Both the position numbers and the translations under genes were made by a program. Positions 34,866 through 43,550 of a stretch of 64,000 bases of DNA are shown in pieces. The first letter of the stretch is position 1; each line of letters starts with the position of its first letter. Source of the stretch: Rhizobium mongolense subsp. loessense. GTDB taxonomy: Bacteria; Pseudomonadota; Alphaproteobacteria; Rhizobiales; Rhizobiaceae. The stretch lies in NCBI RefSeq assembly GCF_900099775.1, contig NZ_FMTM01000014.1:62001-126000 (forward strand). Reading direction: 5' to 3'. Under the pieces are notes generated by a model. It saw only the letters and a program-made list of their open reading frames with translations, did no database searches and was not told the DNA's origin.

Positions 34866-36164
34866 ATGACGACTGAAACGAAGACAACCAAGGCTGAGAA
34901 GGGCATTTCCCGCCGTTCGCTTTTGAAGACGGGCGCTGCCGCCATCGGCGCAGCCGCCGGCTCGGGGCTGATCACCGGCTTTCCGACGATTTGGGCGCAG
35001 TCCAGCATCACGCTTCGCCAGTTCGGCACGGGCGTGTCAAACATCAATGCGATCGCCGAACAGTGCAAGAAGGACCTCGGCATCACGCTTGAGATGACGG
35101 CAACGGACTCGGACGCTGCTGCCCAGCGTGCCGTCACCCAGCCGGACAGCTATGACATCGCCGACATCGAATATTGGATTGCCAAGAAAGTCTTTCCGAC
35201 CGGCGTCCTCCAGCCGATGGATACGTCGAAGCTCAAATATTTCGACAAGATCGTGCCGCTCTTCATCAACGGCAAGATGAAGCCGGACAGCGTCATTGCG
35301 CAGGGTACTGCACCGCATACGGTCGGCTTCGTCGAGGGCGCCGATTCCAAGACCTTCGCCAAGGAGCCGACGAAGTGGATGACGATGGTTCCGACCATTT
35401 ACAACGCCGACACGCTTGGCATCCGTCCGGATCTCGTCGGCCGCGAGATCACCACTTGGGCCGACATCATGGATCCGAAGTTCAAGGGCAAGACCTCGAT
35501 CCTGAACATTCCCTCGATCGGCATCATGGATGCCGCGATGATCATGGAAGCCATGGGCAACATCAAATATGCCGACAAGGGCAACATGACCAAGGAAGAG
35601 ATCGACAAGACGATTGAATTCCTGATCAAGGCAAAGAGCGAAGGCCAGTTCCGCGCCTTCTGGAAGAGCTTCGACGAGTCGGTCAACCTGATGGCGTCGG
35701 GCGAGGTCGTCATCCAGTCCATGTGGTCGCCGGCCGTTGCCGCTGTCCGTTCCAAGGGTATTGCCTGCAAGTACCAGCCGCTCAAGGAAGGCTACCGCGC
35801 ATGGGGCGGCGGTCTCGGCCTTGCCTCGCACCTCAAGGGCGCTCAGCTCGACGCCGCCTACGAGTACATCAACTGGTACACGTCCGGCTGGGTCGGCGGC
35901 TACCTCAACCGCCAGGGCTACTACTCTGCCTGCATGGAAACCGCCAAGGGCTTCATGTCGGCCGACGAATGGGGCTACTGGATCGAGGGCAAGCCGGCGC
36001 AGGGCGATATTCTCTCGCCGGAAGGCAAGGTCATGGAGAAGGCCGGCGCCGTCCGCGATGGCGGCTCCTTCGAGGCCCGCATGGGCGCTGTTGCCTGCTG
36101 GAACTCGGTCATGGACGAAGACCGCTACATGGTCCGCCGCTGGAACGAGTTCATCGCCGCATAA
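34866..36164 (+). CDS. Tat-exported extracellular solute-binding protein (PotD-like)
   Basis: Periplasmic binding protein of 432 residues. The twin-arginine signal ISRRSLLKTGAAAIGAAAG means it is exported folded through the Tat pathway. The mature part has the PotD/PotF-like fold and a segment NLMASGEVVIQSMWSPAVAA. I choose the ATG at 34866, with AAGGGGAA upstream; the longer frame from 34812 lies inside the ATPase gene. Tat signals are frequent on rhizobial amine and amino-acid binding proteins. The ligand is unknown. Confidence 0.9.
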   Translation: MTTETKTTKAEKGISRRSLLKTGAAAIGAAAGSGLITGFPTIWAQSSITLRQFGTGVSNINAIAEQCKKDLGITLEMTATDSDAAAQRAVTQPDSYDIADIEYWIAKKVFPTGVLQPMDTSKLKYFDKIVPLFINGKMKPDSVIAQGTAPHTVGFVEGADSKTFAKEPTKWMTMVPTIYNADTLGIRPDLVGREITTWADIMDPKFKGKTSILNIPSIGIMDAAMIMEAMGNIKYADKGNMTKEEIDKTIEFLIKAKSEGQFRAFWKSFDESVNLMASGEVVIQSMWSPAVAAVRSKGIACKYQPLKEGYRAWGGGLGLASHLKGAQLDAAYEYINWYTSGWVGGYLNRQGYYSACMETAKGFMSADEWGYWIEGKPAQGDILSPEGKVMEKAGAVRDGGSFEARMGAVACWNSVMDEDRYMVRRWNEFIAA

Positions 36165-36187
36165 GATGTTCGCCGCGTTCGTCTCCT

Positions 36188-36285
36188 CAACCCTCCCGAC
36201 ACAAGGAGGGGACCCGGAGCGGTCGCGGCAGAAACTCCCTCCTTCTGCGGGAGGGCTGGGGAGGGGTCTTTCGGATCCCTTCCAT
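36188..36285. repeat. Intergenic palindromic repeat between binding-protein and permease genes
   Basis: Contains CCCTCCC-GACACAA-GGAGGGG and then CCCTCC-TTCTGCG-GGAGGG followed by GGGGAGGGG, so several overlapping stems are possible. The composition resembles the CCCTCCC/GGGAGGG intergenic mosaic repeats spread through rhizobial genomes. It may act as an mRNA-stabilising or partial terminator element inside the operon. Repeat status cannot be confirmed from one window. Confidence 0.5.
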
Positions 36286-36318
36286 TTTGGTTTCCGCGAA
36301 TGTCTAAGAGGACAGAAG

Positions 36319-37233
36319 ATGGCAACGATCGCTTCCGCACAACCCGGTGAGAAGGCTGAGCGCGTTCGAAGTGGCGGCTTTCGCCTGCCGCTGGCTGCGA
36401 TTTCCTATTTCCAGGCCCTGCCGCTCGTTCTGATCCTCGGTTTCTTCTTCCTGCTGCCGATCGCGATGATCGCGGTCGTGAGCTTCTGGGATTACGACTT
36501 TGCGGGGCTCTATCCCGCCTTCCTCACCATGAATTATACCGAGACGCTCGGTTCATGGGTCACCTGGAAGATCTACCTTAACACGCTCAAATTCACCGTC
36601 ATCGTCTGGGCGCTGACGCTCCTCATCGGCTTTTGGGTCGCCTATTTCCTGGCTTTCCATATCCGCAAGACCTCGACGCAGATGATCCTCTTCCTTGTCT
36701 GCACCGTCCCCTTCATGACGTCGAACATCATCCGCATGATCTCGTGGATTCCGGTGCTCGGCCGCAATGGGCTCGTCAATACGACGCTGATTGAGATGGG
36801 CCTCATTCCGCAGCCGATTGAGTGGCTGCTCTATTCCGATTTCGCCGTCGTACTCGCCATGGTGCACCTTTATACGCTCTTCATGGTGACGCCGATCTTC
36901 AACACGCTGATGCGCATCGACCGCTCGCTCTTCGAGGCGGCGCGCGATGCCGGTGCCGGTGGCTGGCAAATCCTCTGGAACGTGGTCATCCCGCTTGCAA
37001 AACCCGGTATGGCGATCGGTACGATCTTCGTCGTGACGCTGGTGATGGCGGATTTTTCCACCGTGCAGGTCATGTCCGGCGGCCAGAGCGCTTCGGTCGC
37101 ATTGATGATGAAAAACCAGATGTCGCTGCTGCAGTATCCGGCGGCTGCCGCCAATGCTGTCGTGCTTCTGGTCGTCGTGCTCTTGATGGTCGCCGCCATT
37201 CTGCGCGTCGTCGACATCCGCAAGGAGCTTTGA
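36319..37233 (+). CDS. ABC transporter permease (PotB-like)
   Basis: Permease of 304 residues. After a polar leader the first helix is ALPLVLILGFFFLLPIAMIA, with five more helices and the EAA loop EAARDAGAGGWQILWNVVIP. The start at 36319 (MATIASAQPG) follows AGAGGACAGAAG. The long open frame running in from 35737 is an artefact of the preceding gene. It is separated from the binding-protein gene by 154 bp holding the palindromic repeat, and abuts PotC (1 bp). Confidence 0.92.
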   Translation: MATIASAQPGEKAERVRSGGFRLPLAAISYFQALPLVLILGFFFLLPIAMIAVVSFWDYDFAGLYPAFLTMNYTETLGSWVTWKIYLNTLKFTVIVWALTLLIGFWVAYFLAFHIRKTSTQMILFLVCTVPFMTSNIIRMISWIPVLGRNGLVNTTLIEMGLIPQPIEWLLYSDFAVVLAMVHLYTLFMVTPIFNTLMRIDRSLFEAARDAGAGGWQILWNVVIPLAKPGMAIGTIFVVTLVMADFSTVQVMSGGQSASVALMMKNQMSLLQYPAAAANAVVLLVVVLLMVAAILRVVDIRKEL

Positions 37234-37234
37234 G

Positions 37235-38056
37235 ATGAACCATGAAAAGCGAACCGTCGAATTCTACGTGCTCGCGGCCTTTTTTGCCGTCTTCGTGGTC
37301 TTTCTCTACGGCCCGCTCTCGGCGGTCCTGATCCTGTCGTTCCAGGGGCCGGACGGTGGCCTGACCTTCCCGCTGAACGGGGTTTCGGTTCACTGGTTCT
37401 TCAACCTTTTCGAAAAGCAGGCCGTCGGCGATTTCGGCGCATCCTTCAAACGGTCCTTTTCGCTCGGCTTGATGGTGATGATCGTCACCGTCGTCGTCTC
37501 GCTGCTCGCAGGTCTGGCCTTCCGCCGGAAATTCCGGGGCTCGACGGCACTGTTTTATGCGACCGTTGCGAGCCTCGTTGTTCCCTCGATCATCATTTCG
37601 CTCGGCATCGGCGTCGTCTTCCAGCAGGGCGGTCTGAAGCCTGCCTGGTATTCCTCGGCTTTCGGCGCGCACCTCACCTGGACGCTGCCGTTCGGCGTGC
37701 TGATCATGTTTGCCGTCTTCAACCGGTTCTCGCCGGCCTATGAGGAAGCGGCGCGCGATCTCGGCGCAAGCTCATGGCAGACCTTCCGGCACGTTGTCTT
37801 GCCGATGATCCTGCCGAGCCTAATCGGCGTCGGCCTTTTCGGCTTCACGCTCTCCTATGACGAATTCGCCCGCACGCTGATGACGTCGGGCACCTACAAC
37901 ACGCTGCCGCTCGAAATCTACGGCATGACGACGAACGTCACGACGCCCGTGCTTTATGCGCTCGGAACCGTGACGACCCTCTTCTCCTTTACCATTATCC
38001 TCGTCGCGCTCGGCATCATGATGATGCTCAGCCGGCGGCAGGCAAAGATCAAATGA
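37235..38056 (+). CDS. ABC transporter permease (PotC-like)
   Basis: Second permease, 273 residues, with six predicted helices (first at about 10-32, FYVLAAFFAVFVVFLYGPLS). The EAA loop is YEEAARDLGASSWQTFRHVVLP. It starts 1 bp after the PotB stop and ends 1 bp before the racemase gene, a tightly packed operon. Normal length for PotC-type proteins. Confidence 0.93.
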   Translation: MNHEKRTVEFYVLAAFFAVFVVFLYGPLSAVLILSFQGPDGGLTFPLNGVSVHWFFNLFEKQAVGDFGASFKRSFSLGLMVMIVTVVVSLLAGLAFRRKFRGSTALFYATVASLVVPSIIISLGIGVVFQQGGLKPAWYSSAFGAHLTWTLPFGVLIMFAVFNRFSPAYEEAARDLGASSWQTFRHVVLPMILPSLIGVGLFGFTLSYDEFARTLMTSGTYNTLPLEIYGMTTNVTTPVLYALGTVTTLFSFTIILVALGIMMMLSRRQAKIK

Positions 38057-38057
38057 C

Positions 38058-38801
38058 ATGCGCATATTGCTGGTAAACCCCAATACGACGGCCTCGATGA
38101 CGGAAAAGGCTGCTATCGCCGCACGCGCCGTCGCCGCAACAGGGACGGACATCATCGCTGCCACGTCCCGTATGGGACCGGTTTCGATCGAAGGCCACTA
38201 TGACGGGGCGCTGGCAATCCCGGGACTGCTGATGGAGCTGAAGGAGCGCCAGGAGGCTGGCTATGACGCGGCGGTCGTCGCCTGCTTCGACGACACCGGC
38301 CTTGATGCGGCGCGCGCCTTTGCCAATGTGCCGGTGCTCGGCCTTTGCGAATCTGCGGTGGCGACGGCCGGCTTCCTGGCGCAACGCTTCACGGTCGTTA
38401 CCACGCTGGAGCGCTCCCGCGTGCTCATCGACAATCTTGTCCGCCGCTACGGCATGGGCGGTCGGGCGAAGGTAAGGGCATCCGACATCCCCGTGCTCGA
38501 ACTCGAAAACGAGGCCTCCGGTGCCATCGGGAAGCTTCGGGCTGAGATCGAAAAGGCACTTTCGGAAGATGGTGCGGAAGCAATCGTGCTCGGCTGTGCG
38601 GGCATGACCGATCTCGCGCGCGATTTGCAGGAGATCTATGGTGTTCCGGTCGTCGATGGCGTTGCTGCGGCCGTGAAGCAGGCCGAAGCGCTGGTGTCGC
38701 TCGGACTTTCGACCAGCAAGCGCGGCTCCTATGCCTCGCCGCTTCCCAAGGCCTTCACGGGCGCGATGAGCAGATTTGCCCCAATGCGGACAGCAAGCTG
38801 A
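38058..38801 (+). CDS. Asp/Glu/hydantoin racemase family protein
   Basis: A 247-residue cofactor-independent racemase. The family's N-terminal MRILLVNPNTTASMTEK is present. The two catalytic cysteines lie in VVACFDDTG (about residue 75) and LGCAGMT (about 180). Hydantoin racemases invert 5-substituted hydantoins so that stereospecific hydantoinases can act; Asp/Glu racemases are close relatives. It is locked between PotC and a flavin reductase in the importer operon, which suggests that the imported compound is a hydantoin, ureide or amino-acid derivative. The substrate is inferred. Confidence 0.88.
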   Translation: MRILLVNPNTTASMTEKAAIAARAVAATGTDIIAATSRMGPVSIEGHYDGALAIPGLLMELKERQEAGYDAAVVACFDDTGLDAARAFANVPVLGLCESAVATAGFLAQRFTVVTTLERSRVLIDNLVRRYGMGGRAKVRASDIPVLELENEASGAIGKLRAEIEKALSEDGAEAIVLGCAGMTDLARDLQEIYGVPVVDGVAAAVKQAEALVSLGLSTSKRGSYASPLPKAFTGAMSRFAPMRTAS

Positions 38802-38802
38802 T

Positions 38803-39414
38803 ATGAGCATCTCCTTCGACTTTGCGACACTGAGCGAACGCGAGCGCTACAAGCTGATGATCGGCACGATCATTCCGCGTCCGATCGCGCTGGTGACGAC
38901 GGTGGACGAGGAGGGCCGCATCAATGCCGCACCCTTTTCCTTCTTCAACTGCCTCTCGGCCGACCCGCCGATCCTGGCGCTGGGCGTCGAGAACCATCCG
39001 GACATGTCGTTTAAGGATACCGCCCACAATATCCGCATGACCGAGGTTTTCACCGTCAATATCGTTTCCTTTTCAATCGCCGAGGCGATGCATGTCTGCG
39101 GCGCGAAGTATCCGCGCGGTGTCGATGAACTGAAGGAGGCGGGTCTGACCGCCATGCCCGGAGAAAAGGTCGGTTCGCCCTGGATTGCCGAGGCTCCTGC
39201 CGCCTTCGAATGCCGCAGGCATGTGACGCTGGAGCTTGGCAAGTCGCGCCAGGTTATCCTCGGTGAAATCGTCTTTGCGCATTATCGCGACGGTGTTGTC
39301 GATCCGGAGCGCTTTCACGTTGACCCAGCAGCAGTCGATGCGATCGCCCGCCTTGGCGGCGACATCTGCTCCACCGTCCGCGACCGCTTCGAGATGCTGA
39401 CGCCGAAGTTGTAG
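38803..39414 (+). CDS. Flavin reductase-like FMN-binding protein
   Basis: A 203-residue protein of the flavin reductase-like family. The FMN-binding part reads PRPIALVTTVDEEGRINAAPFSFFN, and the C-terminal end carries DICSTVRDRFEM. Such proteins reduce free flavin or use FMN for small redox steps, often beside oxygenases. The ATG at 38803 follows the racemase stop by 1 bp; the upstream frame from 38776 overlaps that gene and is less likely. Last gene of the operon. No oxygenase partner is seen in the window, so its reaction is open. Confidence 0.87.
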   Translation: MSISFDFATLSERERYKLMIGTIIPRPIALVTTVDEEGRINAAPFSFFNCLSADPPILALGVENHPDMSFKDTAHNIRMTEVFTVNIVSFSIAEAMHVCGAKYPRGVDELKEAGLTAMPGEKVGSPWIAEAPAAFECRRHVTLELGKSRQVILGEIVFAHYRDGVVDPERFHVDPAAVDAIARLGGDICSTVRDRFEMLTPKL

Positions 39415-39670
39415 ATCGGCGGTCATCTGCCAGAAGCAAGCCTGCTCGTATCTCAAGACCCTGGCGGCAATTTTCTGGACAGCGACCCTTGGGGAGAGAA
39501 GCAGAAGGCAAGCGCGACCATTGCCTATGACGGCCGGTTCGACGGCTGTTTTATGTCGGCCGGCGAACGGTGTGCCGTCATTCGCATCTTTCGCCTTCGT
39601 CACGAAGAAAGCTTTGCGCTCGCAAGCGGGACGCCAGGCACCGCGCCGATGGAGGGCTGAACACAGCTGC

Positions 39671-41584
39671 TCAGATCGTCACCTGGATCCCGAGTTCGAC
39701 GACACGCCCGGTCGGGAGCCGGAAATACTCAGTTGCGTTGCTGGCATTGTGCGCGAGTGCGATAAACACCCGATCCTGCCACAGCGGCATGCCGCCCTTT
39801 TCGGACGGCAAGATCGTCCTGCGCGACAGGAAAAAGGTCGTCGACATGATATCGAATTTGAGGCCGAGCTTGCGCGCCAGGATAAGGGCGCGGGGAATGT
39901 TGGGGGTCTCCATATAGCCAAAGGTGATGACGATGCGGCTGAACAGGGGATGCAGGCTCTCAAGGAAGATTTTCTCGTCATCGGCGACATAAGGTGACGG
40001 GGACGTCAGAACGCTGAGGATGATATTGTGCTCATGCAGCACCTTGTAGTGCTTCATGCTATGCAAGAGAGCAGTAGGCGCGCCTTCGACGTCACTTGTC
40101 AGAAACACTGCAGTTCCCGGCACGGTTGATGGCTTTTTCCTTGTCAGATTGTCGATGATCATCGTGAGGGGGACCTCGTCCGCCCTCGTCCTAATTGTCA
40201 GCAAGCGACGTCCGGAAATCCAGGTTTGCATCAAAAACGCGGCGGTGAGGGCCACGACGACGGGAACCCAGCCGCCTTGTCCGAACTTTGCGACGTTGGC
40301 GATGAAGAAGCTGGTGTCGATCAAGATCAGCGGAGCGATTACGATCAATGCAAGCGTCCGTCGCCATCTCCAGACGCGTCGCGCGACGACGAAAAGTAAA
40401 ATACCGGTAATGAGCATCTCACCGGTGACGGCGATCCCGTAGGCGGCGGAAAGACCGCTGGAATTTCGAAACGTGGTCACCAAGGCGATGACGGCGACAA
40501 ACAACAATGTGTTGACCTGGGGCATGTAGATTTGTCCGGCCTGAGTTTCCGACGTATGGCGGATGCTGAAGCGCGGCAGAAGATTGAGATGCATCGCTTG
40601 GCGGATAAGAGAATATGCCCCGGAAATGACCGCTTGGCTGGCAATGACGGTTGCAGCGGTAGCGAGAACGACCACAGGAAATTGCGCCCATTCGGGCTGC
40701 ATCGCAAAAAAGGGATGTTCGATGTCCTCAGGATGGCCGAGGACATATGCGCCCTGACCGAAATAATTCAAAAGCAGGCTTGGAAACACCAGCGCGAACC
40801 AGGCAAAGACGATCGGCTTGCGCCCGAAATGCCCAAGATCCACGTAGAGCGCCTCGGCGCCGGTTACCGCCAGGAACGCTGCGCCCAGAACCGGCACTGA
40901 AATTCCAGTATGCGTGCCGAGAAATTGTATGGCGTGAAGCGGATTGATGGCCGAGAGGATCAAGGGCTGTTCAAGGATGTGCGCAAGGCCGGAGACGCCG
41001 AGTGTCAAAAACCATAATGCGGTGACGGGACCGAATACCGATGCGACACCGCCCGTCCCGAACCGTTGAACGAGAAACAGTGCCGTTATGATGGCAACCG
41101 TGGTCGGAACGACCCAGTGCGAAAGCTGCGGGGCGACCACCTCGAGGCCTTCGACCGCCGACAATACCGATATCGCAGGAGTGATGATGGCATCGCCCAG
41201 AAACAGCGACGCGCCGGCAATGCCAAGAACAAGGACCCAAACCGGCCTGCCTTCAAGGCTCTCTCGGGCAAGCGACATCAGTGAAAGCGTGCCGCCTTCT
41301 CCTTTGTTATCGGCTTTCAAGACGAAGCCGACGTATTTGATGGCGACGATGGAGGTCAATGCCCAGACGATCAGGGAAAGCAAACCGAGAATCTGCTTGC
41401 CATCGACTATTCCGGACATCTGACCGGAGACTCTCAGGGCTTCGCGGAATGCATAAATCGGGCTTGTGCCGATATCGCCGTAGACGACGCCGAGGGCCCC
41501 GAGCACGAGGAGGGGGAAATTCGCCGGTCCCCGGTGATCGTTTTCGGCTTGGGGTCCGTTCCCGGGTCGCTTCGTCGAGGTCAA
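39671..41584 (-). CDS. kup: Kup-family potassium uptake protein
   Basis: Low-affinity, proton-coupled K+ importer of the KUP/HAK/KT family, 637 residues, about twelve membrane helices and a cytoplasmic C-terminal domain. The characteristic start is LLVLGALGVVYGDIGTSPIYAFREAL. Further family signatures are KADNKGEGGTLSLM and FGTGGVASVFGPV. Single-gene transcript with no obvious partner. Rhizobia usually carry more than one kup copy, so the number suffix cannot be fixed here. Confidence 0.95.
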   Translation of the reverse strand: MTSTKRPGNGPQAENDHRGPANFPLLVLGALGVVYGDIGTSPIYAFREALRVSGQMSGIVDGKQILGLLSLIVWALTSIVAIKYVGFVLKADNKGEGGTLSLMSLARESLEGRPVWVLVLGIAGASLFLGDAIITPAISVLSAVEGLEVVAPQLSHWVVPTTVAIITALFLVQRFGTGGVASVFGPVTALWFLTLGVSGLAHILEQPLILSAINPLHAIQFLGTHTGISVPVLGAAFLAVTGAEALYVDLGHFGRKPIVFAWFALVFPSLLLNYFGQGAYVLGHPEDIEHPFFAMQPEWAQFPVVVLATAATVIASQAVISGAYSLIRQAMHLNLLPRFSIRHTSETQAGQIYMPQVNTLLFVAVIALVTTFRNSSGLSAAYGIAVTGEMLITGILLFVVARRVWRWRRTLALIVIAPLILIDTSFFIANVAKFGQGGWVPVVVALTAAFLMQTWISGRRLLTIRTRADEVPLTMIIDNLTRKKPSTVPGTAVFLTSDVEGAPTALLHSMKHYKVLHEHNIILSVLTSPSPYVADDEKIFLESLHPLFSRIVITFGYMETPNIPRALILARKLGLKFDIMSTTFFLSRRTILPSEKGGMPLWQDRVFIALAHNASNATEYFRLPTGRVVELGIQVTI

Positions 41585-41968
41585 GGTTGTTTCCTGGTTG
41601 ACGATCGCTGTTCAACAGCCGGCGACGATCTGCCGTCCAGCCGCCAAAGAAGTCCCCGAAGAGGAAACGATGCGAACGTGCAAAGAGATCCTTGCCTCGG
41701 ATCGTCCTGGTGACGGTTCCTCTCGATCGGATGCCCATAATCGCAGTTTCTGCGGTCAATGTCACGCCAGAGCAGCGATCCTTCAAGTGGATCACGGCCG
41801 GTCGGATGCGAAGCTGAAATGCGCAGCTGGCCAGGGCGAAAATACGTTCGCCAACCGCACACACTCAACATATGAAACCGATTTTTTGATACAAAACAAA
41901 ATACTTGAAATAAAAAACTTCCAAGTCTAGCTTGCGGAAAAATCAAATTCAATAAACGAGGAACATTC
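41585..41968. other. Divergent promoter region between kup and the arabinofuranosidase gene
   Basis: About 380 bp without a convincing gene. The last 100 bp is AT-rich. TTGATA (41886-41891) and AATAAA (41909-41914) are spaced 17 bp apart and could be the promoter of the GH51 gene. The kup-proximal part shows no clear leader structure. Confidence 0.4.
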
Positions 41969-43489
41969 ATGCGGGCAAAAGCCACCCTCAACCGGGAATT
42001 CACGATCTCGACCGTCGACAAGCGGGTCTATGGCTCCTTCCTTGAGCACATGGGCCGCGCCGTTTACACCGGCATCTACGAACCGGGCCATGCCAAGGCG
42101 GACAAGGACGGCTTTCGAACCGATGTTCTTGATATGGTGCGCGATCTCGACATGCCGATCGTGCGCTATCCGGGTGGCAATTTCGTCTCGGCCTATCATT
42201 GGGAAGACGGTATCGGCCCGCGGGACCAGCGTCCGACAAGGCTTGATCTCGCGTGGCGAACACGTGAAGCGAACCAAGTGGGCATCAACGAATTCGCCGA
42301 CTGGTCGAAGCTTGCCAACACCGAGATGATGCTCGCCATGAACCTCGGCTCGCGCGGACTGAACGATGCCCGCAACTTCCTCGAATATTGCAATCATCCG
42401 GGCGGAACCTACTGGAGCGACCTTCGTGCCAAGCACGGCTACAAGGACCCGCACAATGTCCGTATCTGGTGCCTCGGAAACGAGATGGACGGTCCCTGGC
42501 AGGTTGGCCACAAGAGTGCTGCCGAGTACGGCCACCTCGCCAACGAGGTCAGCAAGGCCTTCAAATATTTCGACAAGACCTTGGAGACGGTTGTCTGCGG
42601 CTCGTCCAACGACAAGATGAAGAGTTATCCCGAATGGGAGGCGACGGTTCTCGATGCGAGCTATGACAGTGTCGACTACATTTCGTTGCACAAGTACTTC
42701 GGCAACGAAGAAAACGACACGCTGAACTATTATGCCAAGGCGATCGAGCTCGATCGCTATATCGTCACCATCGGCGGCGTCATCGACTACATCAAGGCGA
42801 AGAAGCGGTCGAAGCGCGATGTGAAGATCTGCTTCGACGAATGGAACGTCTGGTATCACGACCGCAAGGAAGACGGCGAGCGGATCGCGAGCTGGGATTG
42901 GCCGGAAGCGCCGCCGCTCCTCGAAGAGCTCTATAATCTCGAGGATGCGATTTTCGTCGCTTCGCTGATCAATGTGTTCATCCGCCGCTCTGACCGGGTC
43001 AAGATCGCCTGCATGGCGCAGCTCGTCAACGTGATTGCGCCGATCCTCACCAAGACCGGCGGTCCGGCATGGCGCCAGTCGATTTATTATCCGCTGCAAT
43101 TTGCCTCGAAATACGGTCGCGGCACGGCGCTGTCGGTGTCGTCATCCGGCCCGACTTACGACTGCGAGGTCGCGCAGGACGTGCCCTATCTCGATCTGTC
43201 GGCGGTGCTGCACGACGATGGCAAGACCATAGCGCTCTTTGCAATCAACCGCAGCCTTGACGAGGCGTTGGACTTCAGCGTCGACCTGCAAGGCTTCAAG
43301 GATCTCAAGATCGTGCAGCATCACGTCATGACAGGCGAGGATCTGAAAGCCAGGAACTCGGTCGAGAACCAGGAGCGCATCGTCCCAAAGGCGGGCGCGG
43401 GTCTTTCCATCACCGACGAGGGTGCGCTCATCGGGGCCCTGCCGGCAAAATCCTATCATTTCATACTGCTGTCTGTCGCCTCGGCGTGA
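41969..43489 (+). CDS. Alpha-N-arabinofuranosidase (GH51)
   Basis: Releases terminal alpha-L-arabinofuranose from arabinan, arabinoxylan and related oligosaccharides. The 506-residue protein has the GH51 segments VYGSFLEHMGRAVYTGIYEP and MPIVRYPGGNFVSAYHWEDG. The acid/base Glu is in WCLGNEMDGPW and the nucleophile Glu in ICFDEWNVWY. A C-terminal beta-domain follows. No signal peptide, so it works on imported oligosaccharides. GAGGAAC precedes the ATG. It heads an operon with a CUT1-type importer, and an ArsR-like regulator follows. Confidence 0.95.
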   Translation: MRAKATLNREFTISTVDKRVYGSFLEHMGRAVYTGIYEPGHAKADKDGFRTDVLDMVRDLDMPIVRYPGGNFVSAYHWEDGIGPRDQRPTRLDLAWRTREANQVGINEFADWSKLANTEMMLAMNLGSRGLNDARNFLEYCNHPGGTYWSDLRAKHGYKDPHNVRIWCLGNEMDGPWQVGHKSAAEYGHLANEVSKAFKYFDKTLETVVCGSSNDKMKSYPEWEATVLDASYDSVDYISLHKYFGNEENDTLNYYAKAIELDRYIVTIGGVIDYIKAKKRSKRDVKICFDEWNVWYHDRKEDGERIASWDWPEAPPLLEELYNLEDAIFVASLINVFIRRSDRVKIACMAQLVNVIAPILTKTGGPAWRQSIYYPLQFASKYGRGTALSVSSSGPTYDCEVAQDVPYLDLSAVLHDDGKTIALFAINRSLDEALDFSVDLQGFKDLKIVQHHVMTGEDLKARNSVENQERIVPKAGAGLSITDEGALIGALPAKSYHFILLSVASA

Positions 43490-43499
43490 ACTGATTGCC

Positions 43500-43527
43500 A
43501 ACGGGGCGGCGGAGGAGCCGCCCCGTT
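43500..43527 (+). terminator. Strong hairpin between the GH51 and ATPase genes
   Basis: AACGGGGCGGC-GGAGGA-GCCGCCCCGTT, an 11-bp perfect stem starting 11 bp after the GH51 stop and followed by GAAAACG. It could be a partial terminator or an mRNA-stability element that sets the ratio between the hydrolase and the importer. Confidence 0.5.
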
Positions 43528-43550
43528 GAAAACGACAATCGGGAGGATGC

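Noticed and set aside
39415..39660. An open continuation of the flavin reductase frame after its stop
   Set aside because: About 80 codons stay open, but there is no start with a ribosome site and no family match; likely chance.
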